DNA of 45,769 bases from Corynebacterium phocae (GTDB lineage Bacteria > Actinomycetota > Actinomycetes > Mycobacteriales > Mycobacteriaceae). The stretch's first letter is position 1. Each line of letters begins with the position of its first letter. The stretch spans positions 1-45,769 of the forward strand of contig NZ_VXKJ01000044.1 in the NCBI RefSeq assembly GCF_008693075.1, read 5' to 3'. Positions 1-6,921 of this stretch are shown one piece after another. The notes under the pieces are model-generated. The model was given only the letters and a program-made list of their open reading frames with translations, was not told where the DNA came from and made no database searches. Position numbers and translations under genes: made by a program.

Positions 1-211
1 GCACAACGGATTCGTCGAGTCCATGCACAACAGGATGCGTGATGAGTTGTTCGAGGATAACCTCTTCTACGGCATCAACGATGCCGAAGAACGAATCGCG
101 TGGTGGCGGTATAGGTATAATAATGAACATCCGCATTCAGCACTGGGATACATGACCCCAAATGCATTTGCGGAGAAATGGAAGCACGAAAATCAGATGG
201 CAACCGCTTAA
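1..211 (+). mobile_element. IS3-family transposase (OrfB), C-terminal fragment
   Basis: The reading frame is open from the window edge (it can be read from base 2) and ends at TAA 209-211. The visible 69 or so residues match the last part of the rve/DDE integrase core of IS3-family OrfB. An early HNGFVESMHNRMRDEL segment carries the final catalytic glutamate region, followed by the family-typical WWRYRYNNEHPHSALGY and TPNAFAEKW. The 5' part of the element lies outside the window, so completeness cannot be judged. No clear terminal inverted repeat follows. Its presence beside a lone KAP NTPase suggests a mobile-element-rich boundary. Confidence 0.85.
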
Positions 212-336
212 GTCATAAGGGCCTAATTCCTAGCCCACTCCAAGCCCACTGGCAACGCAAACACGATGAAGCTGAGAAGCGCTTCGCCGCCCAATCCACC
301 GACCAAGAACCCCGTACCTAAAATCCCGCAGGATCT
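212..336 (+). other. 3' remnant of an unidentified reading frame
   Basis: After the transposase stop, a second frame stays open to TAA 319-321. Its end reads AHWQRKHDEAEKRFAAQ and then STDQEPRT, a charged C-terminal tail of the kind seen at ends of transposase or helper proteins. It has no start of its own and runs directly into the 20-bp repeat pair that follows, so it is most likely debris of another insertion element. The family cannot be named from this tail. Confidence 0.3.
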
Positions 337-380
337 GTGAGCAAAGCTATGACATTGTTCGTGAGCAAGGATATGACATT
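337..380. repeat. Two 20-bp direct repeats, possible insertion-element end
   Basis: GTGAGCAAAGCTATGACATT (337-356) and GTGAGCAAGGATATGACATT (361-380) differ at two positions and sit with a 24-bp period. Short tandem sites at an end are typical of transposase-binding termini, for example in IS21-type elements. Assignment to that family is inference. From 381 to 793 I see no gene, only AT-richer sequence ahead of the KAP gene. Confidence 0.5.
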
Positions 381-793
381 ACACACCAACTACGCGGATC
401 AGGAGTTCCAACTACTCGGAATCCGCACACTGGAAGTTGAGGCCGAATATTGCAGCCAAAACCAGCTTCCTGAAATAATGGAAACCAGGGTAAATTGCTA
501 GGAACAAAATAAAGGCCACTTCACAGTCGTCCGGGGTTTGCTAAGACCCGCGACGGTGCCGTTAACTAATCTGACTCAAAGGCGGTTTTGGCTCCGCTGC
601 TGGACAAGATGGCAAAATTAACCTAATATGTAACAGAAGAATATTTTGGAGACACTGGCTCTTGAAGTGCACAAGAGTACAAGTTTCAGCGCTAAAGAGT
701 TGCCTGGTTCCCGCCAGTTTTATCTTGCCAAGCAGGATTTTCTCTTTTTTGCATTCAAACCACGCAGCAAGCCAATAGAAAGCGACCACTGAA

Positions 794-2872
794 ATGAGAA
801 AGCGCAAAAATCCTCAAGGCTCAAAAAACACTAACAACCTGGTCTATGGGATAAATGATCTTCCTATTCAGCCAAACAACAATCAACCCGTGGACCAGCT
901 TGATCAACTACAACTGAACTCGTATTACCAGGGATTAGCAACCTTCATCGACAACTGCGTGACCCCTATGACTATGGCCGTCCAAGGCCCTTGGGGCTCG
1001 GGAAAAACCTCTGCCATTAACTCCATTAGGCAGTTGCTAAAAACTAAAAGCTCCAAAGACAACAAGGTAAGCACGGTCTACATCGACACTTGGCAATACG
1101 CAATGTTCGATATGGACAAAACCCTCGTGGTCTCAGTTATCAAAAAGCTCATCGAGAGCATGGAGAAGCTCTTCGGAGAGCTTGAGCTCTCCGGCGAAAT
1201 GCTAAAAATGTACGAGAAGAAAATTAAAAATCTTACTCGGGGAGTTGTAAAATATGGAAAGCAAGTAATAATGCTCGCCGGTGCAACCAAAGGCTGGGAT
1301 TTATCCCCATACTTTCAATCGGATTCCGACGGTGACGGAATACCCGATCTCTCGGAAATGCGTCAGGAATTCATCGAATTAGTCTCGGACTACTGCGAGA
1401 AAGCCAAATGCAACCGCGTAGTTTTCTTCATAGACGACCTTGACCGGCTAGACCCAGCCAGAGCAGTCGAGATCCTAGAAGTGATTAAATTCATGCTTGA
1501 TGTTGAAAAAACGGTCTTCGTTCTAGCGATTGACTTCGATATTGTGAAGCTCGGAGTCTCTCAAAAATACGGCGGGGATCAGTTCGACGATTCAAAAGCG
1601 CGTTCGTTCTTTGACAAAATTGTACAAGTTCCCTTCAACATGCCCGTCAACGCAATACAGCCTTCGAAGCTCATTGAGAGCTTACTCAAAGAAGGCGCAA
1701 CTTCTTTAGAAATCAAAGACCTTGAAAAATACGAACGGGCGATTTCATTGTCGCTTCAGAACAATCCACGATCTATCAAACGACTGTTTAATTCCTTCAC
1801 CCTCGCTTGTCTGATCGCAACAGCAGCAGAAGAAGGAGCAAGCAACGACACAAACTCATTTATCGGGAAACATCACCTTGAAGTTTTCATACTCATGTGT
1901 TTCCAGGTCGCCTACCCGACAGTCTACGAAAAATTTGCAGATCAGCTCACGATTTATCGTGCAACCGATGACGATCAGGGAGCTCCCCAAGAGCTCGAGA
2001 ACCTTCTCGACATAAGCTATGACACCTTCGAACCGAATTATCTGGAAGAATGGGGCTTACCAACTCACCTGAAGCATTCTTTCACCAGCTTCATGCCTCT
2101 TCTAAAAAGCATCTTTTTGAACCAGAATTCATCTTCAGATGAGGAAGAAACAATTGAATCTGAAGATATTGACTGGTCTAAGTTACTTAGCTGCGTGACC
2201 ATTACCGAAGTTACTTCCTCTGGCAGTAGCGCAACGCCAACTGCCCCAGAACCGGTTCTAGACTTCGCCGTCGATAGTCGCTTGAAAGCACAAGGTGTCA
2301 GCCAAGAGAAGCTCAGCTCTCACCCCATGTACCGATTGGAAGCAAAAATTCAGCATCATATAAATGACGGGGACAAGGCGGATTACCCAACTCCTGTATG
2401 TTTCGCAGGGCTACGCGACCAGTACTCGCGGCGCTACTCTTGTTACTTCGGGGACGATATCGAAAAGATCCGAAAACTTGGATCTCGGCGTAGATCGAAA
2501 TTTCTATCCGTCTACGATTCGGGATCCTCGGTTCAGATTGGATTTGGCCAATGGCACAGAGATGTCGATTTCGAGGAAGTCTTCGAAAAATACCAGGAAC
2601 CTGCCAATCGCGCAAAACACCTTTTACGCGGGGATCCCGACATCTGGAGCGATCTAATTGAAAAACTGATCACTGAGAAAAAAATTCCTCACCTGTCCTC
2701 AATCGGAAAGAACCCCAGGGAATTTGGTTTCACTTTGACAGCCGGATTAATGCCAATCGTCATCAAAGGAATAACCACAGAAGATCATTTCGAGAAGGTA
2801 CTCAGCTATCTTCCGGAGATCTATTCTAAAGCGGCTAAGGAACAAAATATCCACCAACTAGCTAATGATTAG
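794..2872 (+). CDS. KAP-family P-loop NTPase
   Basis: A 692-residue protein of the KAP NTPase family (STAND-related ATPases named after Kidins220/ARMS and PifA; PifA excludes phage T7). Walker A is GPWGSGKT (residues 65-72). Walker B with the family-specific acidic run is FFIDDLDRLDP (211-221). Between them, residues 177-189 read DSDGDGIPDLSEM, which resembles a thrombospondin type-3/EF-hand-like calcium loop. A hydrophobic stretch near 150-167 could touch the membrane but is weak. The C-terminal 170 residues match nothing I recognise. There is no convincing ribosome-binding site before the ATG. Codon use is AT-richer than the core genes and the gene sits alone beside insertion-element debris, so transfer and a phage-defence role are plausible but unproven. 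Confidence 0.85.
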   Translation: MRKRKNPQGSKNTNNLVYGINDLPIQPNNNQPVDQLDQLQLNSYYQGLATFIDNCVTPMTMAVQGPWGSGKTSAINSIRQLLKTKSSKDNKVSTVYIDTWQYAMFDMDKTLVVSVIKKLIESMEKLFGELELSGEMLKMYEKKIKNLTRGVVKYGKQVIMLAGATKGWDLSPYFQSDSDGDGIPDLSEMRQEFIELVSDYCEKAKCNRVVFFIDDLDRLDPARAVEILEVIKFMLDVEKTVFVLAIDFDIVKLGVSQKYGGDQFDDSKARSFFDKIVQVPFNMPVNAIQPSKLIESLLKEGATSLEIKDLEKYERAISLSLQNNPRSIKRLFNSFTLACLIATAAEEGASNDTNSFIGKHHLEVFILMCFQVAYPTVYEKFADQLTIYRATDDDQGAPQELENLLDISYDTFEPNYLEEWGLPTHLKHSFTSFMPLLKSIFLNQNSSSDEEETIESEDIDWSKLLSCVTITEVTSSGSSATPTAPEPVLDFAVDSRLKAQGVSQEKLSSHPMYRLEAKIQHHINDGDKADYPTPVCFAGLRDQYSRRYSCYFGDDIEKIRKLGSRRRSKFLSVYDSGSSVQIGFGQWHRDVDFEEVFEKYQEPANRAKHLLRGDPDIWSDLIEKLITEKKIPHLSSIGKNPREFGFTLTAGLMPIVIKGITTEDHFEKVLSYLPEIYSKAAKEQNIHQLAND

Positions 2873-3369
2873 ACCTCTAGTGGCCGCGCCTGGCAGGCAT
2901 AAAGCTACTTCATATTCCTCGTCAAAAGCCTATAATTCTTAGCGGCGAAAACGAAACGAGTAGCTAGCCCATCCACGAGCCATTAGTCAAACTGCATGAT
3001 GTGATCTTTGATTCACTCCTAGCGATTTTCCCTAGGGTCCAATATTTAAGGAAGCTAGCTCTGGCTGCCATGCTCCCCTCAACTTCCGCTAGTAACTTCC
3101 GATTGAATGCGATTGTAGGAGGCTAAAGTACCTTGTCTTCTCCGTACGAGCGTTTTTCCTAGTTTGTGTCACCCGGTAGTAGGGGTGGAGTCCTGCGGGA
3201 TGAGGGGTTGGTGCTTTCTGATACCCTGCCTTAAACTTTGACTTTAATGGCACCCGCAGGCCATATGAGCTGAATCATTCGCGCCATTGAGCTTAGATTA
3301 ATGCACGGGAAGAGCCGAGGCACCGGAAGCCCTCATGGCCCCGTGCTGCCGGTCAGGTTGGCCTGCCAA
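2873..3369. other. Intergenic region without a recognisable gene
   Basis: No supported reading frame. The one structure seen is an 8-bp inverted pair, CCTGCGGG (3191-3198) and CCCGCAGG (3252-3259), 53 bp apart and of unknown meaning. The region separates the KAP gene from the decayed transporter copy and may be remnant sequence. Confidence 0.5.
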
Positions 3370-3996
3370 GACCAACGGCACTTTCAGCTCGTTTTGGGTT
3401 TTGGCCACTGTCACCTGCCAGCCGGCGTCGCTTACGCGTTGGAAATCAGAGATGACGTGGCCTTCGTCAGCAGCCGATGTAGGGATGGAGTCCGTGACCT
3501 GGGGGCAATCAAAGTCAATGACTAGGCTGTCTCCTGGTTTTAGTTGCGCGATTGCTTGTTTCGCTTCAATGAGTGGGAATGGGCACACGGCCGCCAGCTG
3601 GTGCGCTCGCCTGCGCGGTGTCCACTTGAACGGGTTGGGACGGCTTCTTTGTAGTCACGCCCACCAGGCCAGTGGCCTGCGGGATGGGAAGCCCCCTGGT
3701 TGCGTCGGATTTGGCGCTGCCGGAGAGTTGCTCGACTGCGACTGGCTGCTTGCACAGCCCCAGCTCGGCGCCAAACCCACGCCCATGAAGGTGCCGCCGA
3801 AGATGGCGCGGACAGCGGTGGAGGCATCGGGAACGCGGATGCGGAACTCACCAGTATCCTTGGCCGCAAAGTATGCGCCCGGGAGTAGGCCGATGACCAG
3901 CAAGGTGCCCCAAGTCACCCGGTCAGGTTCGCCGGAAGCGGTGAGGTTGATGGTATCCGCGCTGGGAGTCGTGGCCCCCAGGGCGGAGTTCCTTCC
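3370..3996 (-). pseudogene. Decayed copy of the YeeE/TsuA-TusA fusion
   Basis: Reading leftward, this stretch repeats the second half of the intact gene at 5241-6641. It starts at the GRNSALGATTPSAD region (intact residues about 213-226), passes VRAIFGGTFMGVG, and ends in the TusA-like part with CPFPLIEAKQAIAQLKPGDS. It is broken in several ways. The first 212 residues are missing. A 105-bp in-frame segment corresponding to intact residues about 284-318 is gone, removing the third conserved transport cysteine. Later frame changes split it into separate frames, and the original stop is lost. The deletion lies between short repeats of the type CGCCCACGCCC/CGCCCACACCC still visible in the intact copy at 5678-5688 and 5783-5793. 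Confidence 0.9.
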
Positions 3997-4163
3997 GGTT
4001 CCTTGGTAATGAAATGAGAGGCCAGGGAATTTATAGTCATCAGGTTCACTCAATCGACTAGAATCATCAACGTTCCAATTTCCCTTATTCCCAATCAATA
4101 CTGCTGTCTGGATGGAAACTCCATGTATCCAGGCCAGACGGCCACCCTATGAAGGAGAATTCT

Positions 4164-5114
4164 ATGGCTAGTTCTTTCACGTTACGCACCCGCGTTGTTT
4201 CGGCGGCAATCGCCAGCGCCTTGGTACTTAGTTCGCCCGCCGCAGTGTTAGCCGCCCCCGCACCAGTAACAGGCGTGGAGACCCATGTGAGCACAGACTC
4301 CCTGGTGGCTGTCCCCGCAAGAGTAAATTTTGCCGACGCAGAGACCATCGGTCTGCCGGCACTGAAGAAGATCCGTTCAGAGATGTGGGACATTAACCCA
4401 CCGTGGGATCATATGCCGCTACGTGAGGCCGCCGGCCACGAAGGCCTAGATACTAAAGAAAAGTATGTAAACGCGGTGGCCATTGATCCCGAACTCACCA
4501 AACTAGCTGTCCAACGTTCAGCAGAATTCATTCCGGCTGGCGGACACCGGTACGGAGGGCTGGTCCACACCAGACCGTTTATAGAATGCTCGGCTGCTTG
4601 CCTTCCGCCCTCCGACATACCTTCATCAGAAAACCTTGCATTAGCTAAAAATGACTTTGGTAACGCCATGTATGACGCGATCTACCACCAGTGGGGACAC
4701 CGCGAACTAAAGAATCTTCAGCGACGCGACGGGGCTTTTGCCCTTGATAGCGGTCACTTGTATAACTTACTGGACCCAACCCGTCGCTGGTATGGCTTCG
4801 GAAGTCCGATGGTTTACATCGATGGAAAGTGGTACGGATCAAGCGCGGCGGTTGCTACCAGCTTTCCGTTAGGGAACTCCGTGCTGGAGGACAAAGAAAT
4901 TCGCGATAACCTCTACCGTTCCGCGCTGAAGGGTGAAACCCCTACCGGAATCATCGCTTACACGGAGCCCCCTGAGCCTTCGGAAGATGACCATTATCAG
5001 GAAGACCGGGGCTCCAGTGCCAGCAATGTAATTGGAATCATCGTCGGTATTATTTCCCTGCTGGCAGTAGTAGCAAAGGTTGTCTCCCCATACATGCACA
5101 GGTTTGGGTTCTAG
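4164..5114 (+). CDS. Secreted, membrane-anchored CAP-like protein
   Basis: A 316-residue exported protein. I chose ATG 4164 because GAAGGAG (4151-4157) lies six bases before it; the in-frame ATG at 4149 precedes that site. The N-terminus has a basic then hydrophobic signal peptide ending near AAVLAAPAPV. The middle resembles a CAP/SCP domain in its GHLYNLLDPTRRWYGFGSP motif and the SENLALAK region preceding it. An acidic linker is followed by one membrane helix near the C-terminus (IIVGIISLLAVVAKVV), so the domain would face outward. It sits between two copies of the thiosulfate transporter but shares no obvious function with them. The CAP assignment is moderate; the true ligand or activity is unknown. 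Confidence 0.7.
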   Translation: MASSFTLRTRVVSAAIASALVLSSPAAVLAAPAPVTGVETHVSTDSLVAVPARVNFADAETIGLPALKKIRSEMWDINPPWDHMPLREAAGHEGLDTKEKYVNAVAIDPELTKLAVQRSAEFIPAGGHRYGGLVHTRPFIECSAACLPPSDIPSSENLALAKNDFGNAMYDAIYHQWGHRELKNLQRRDGAFALDSGHLYNLLDPTRRWYGFGSPMVYIDGKWYGSSAAVATSFPLGNSVLEDKEIRDNLYRSALKGETPTGIIAYTEPPEPSEDDHYQEDRGSSASNVIGIIVGIISLLAVVAKVVSPYMHRFGF

Positions 5115-5183
5115 TTGTCCCCGCGCGGATCTTTTCTTGTTGGGGCAGGTTGAGGCTATAGCCTAGCGCTCAGTATCCCCAGT

Positions 5184-5221
5184 AGGGCGGCCCGGAAGCC
5201 TTGAACCTTCCAGTCCGCCCT
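5184..5221. terminator. Hairpin between convergent genes
   Basis: AGGGCGG (5184-5190) pairs with CCGCCCT (5215-5221), and an inner GGAAG (5194-5198) pairs with CTTCC (5207-5211). It sits between the convergent stops of the CAP-like gene and the transporter. There is no T-run on either side, so termination is plausible rather than certain. Confidence 0.45.
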
Positions 5222-5240
5222 GTGAGGGAATTTGAGTGCT

Positions 5241-6641
5241 CTAAACCAACACTGCTTTCAACTCGCTGGGGTTCTTGACTACTGTTACCTGCCAGCCCGC
5301 GTCGCCTACGCGTTGGAAGTCGGAGATAACGTGGCCTTCGTCGGCGGCCCAGGTAGGGATGGAGTCGGTGGCCTGGGTGCAGTCGAAATCGATGACTAGG
5401 CTGTCTCCGGGTTCCAGTATCGCGATTGCTTGCTTGGCCTCAATGAGCGGGAACGGGCACACGGCACCCAGGGTGTCGAGTTTAAACACACGGCCGCCGG
5501 CTGGTGCGTCCACCTGCGTGGTGTCCATCTGAACCGGTTGGGACGGCTTCTTTGTAGTCACGCCCACCAGGCCGGTAACCTGCGGGATAGAAAGCCCCGG
5601 TATTGCATCAGACGAGGAAACTGTGTCGATTTGCTCGACAGCCACTGGTTGTTTGCGCAGCCACAGCTTGGCACCAACGCCCACGCCCAAAGTCATGAAT
5701 ACGAGGGATACCCAGCCCTGGAAAGAAAACAGGGAGGTCTCCACCATGCCGTTGCCCACCGTGCAACCACCGGCTAACGCTGCGCCCACACCCATGAAGC
5801 TTCCGCCGAAGATAGCGCGTACAGCGGTGGAGGCATCGGGAACGCGGATGCGGAACTCACCAGTGGCCTTGGCCGCCAGATATGCGCCAAGAAGCAGGCC
5901 AATGACCAACAAGGTGCCCCAGTTCACCCGGTCAGGATCACCAGTAGCGGTGAAGTTGATGATATCCGCACTAGGGGTCGTAATTCCTAGGCCGGAATTC
6001 CTGCCACTAGCAGCGGAAAGGACAAACGCCACGGTGCCAATAACACCAATCAGTGCGCCGGCAACGTTGGCGGATAAGGGGCGCTGGTACCAGGGGGCAT
6101 CGAGCGCGTAAGAAGGTGTGTGGGCGTCCTTAATAGCGTAATGGCGCCACAATGCGAAGGTACCGGCAACGGTCAACGCCACGAACACCCACGGTGAAAT
6201 CCCTAAAGCCTCCGGGATGGTGGTCACCGGTAGTGTCCACTTCTTGGCGCTAGAGTTCAGCGAATGCAAGAACCCGTACTTCATAGCCGCCGCAGATAGC
6301 CCGTAGAACAACAGCGCTATCCAAGAACCCACCAGGCCCTCAGCGGAGCGGTACCACGTACCCGACGCGCAACCGCCGGCCAGGATAATCCCCAGGCCGA
6401 AGATGAACCCGCCAAGGATAACGCCAATGGGAGCAAACTCATCCACACCAGGGCTAAGCACACCCAGCTGCACTAAAGCAGTCAGCCCAATGGAATGAAC
6501 CGAAATCAGAATAAGCAGCGCCACCATCCCCCGCCAGGTGCGATTGAGGAAGATATCCCTCATCATTCCGGTGACGCAGAAGCGCCCTCTTTGTAATACG
6601 GCGCCAAATACAACGCCAACGGCTAGGCCAGTAAGGATCAT
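5241..6641 (-). CDS. tsuA: Thiosulfate transporter YeeE/TsuA fused to a TusA-like (YeeD/TsuB) domain
   Basis: A 466-residue inner-membrane protein that likely imports thiosulfate and hands it to its own sulfurtransferase domain. Residues 1-325 form the YeeE/YedE multi-helix channel with three conserved cysteines: Cys22 (RGRFCVTG), Cys91 (AGGCASG) and Cys293 (AGGCTVG). These are the positions known from the studied bacterial TsuA. After a linker, residues 387-466 form a TusA-like domain with the CPFP motif and active Cys395. In many bacteria these are two genes; here they are one. An AGAGAG stretch lies a few bases ahead of the ATG. A decayed partial copy lies about 1.9 kb away in the same orientation. 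Function follows from the family and the intact cysteines. Confidence 0.9.
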   Translation of the reverse strand: MILTGLAVGVVFGAVLQRGRFCVTGMMRDIFLNRTWRGMVALLILISVHSIGLTALVQLGVLSPGVDEFAPIGVILGGFIFGLGIILAGGCASGTWYRSAEGLVGSWIALLFYGLSAAAMKYGFLHSLNSSAKKWTLPVTTIPEALGISPWVFVALTVAGTFALWRHYAIKDAHTPSYALDAPWYQRPLSANVAGALIGVIGTVAFVLSAASGRNSGLGITTPSADIINFTATGDPDRVNWGTLLVIGLLLGAYLAAKATGEFRIRVPDASTAVRAIFGGSFMGVGAALAGGCTVGNGMVETSLFSFQGWVSLVFMTLGVGVGAKLWLRKQPVAVEQIDTVSSSDAIPGLSIPQVTGLVGVTTKKPSQPVQMDTTQVDAPAGGRVFKLDTLGAVCPFPLIEAKQAIAILEPGDSLVIDFDCTQATDSIPTWAADEGHVISDFQRVGDAGWQVTVVKNPSELKAVLV

Positions 6642-6921
6642 GATGTTCTCTCTATCTTTGGGTTTTTAAGGACGGGCTCCACCTTAAAACAAAGCAGAAT
6701 GAACGGTCTAGTTTTAATTCACTATCTGGTCTATTTTCTTCGCGTTCCTGGCTTTCTGCTTGCTCCCCAGCCACCCTCCTCGGGTTCGCAAAAGGCGTTG
6801 CGCCGGGTACCGCCGCTCCTTTGCGCTGCTCGTAAATACCCATAGGTAAACTGGAAAAAATTATTTAGGTAAGGCTCACCAGTATCCCTGGGGGCCGCTG
6901 CGAGCACCCTCCGGAGGAACC

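Noticed and set aside
562..807. 81-codon minus-strand open frame
   Set aside because: No motif, no ribosome-binding site, and it overlaps the start of the KAP gene; Cys/Leu-rich composition looks random.
6652..6843. 63-codon minus-strand frame before the transporter gene
   Set aside because: It lies in the transporter's own promoter region, has no family features and no start signal.
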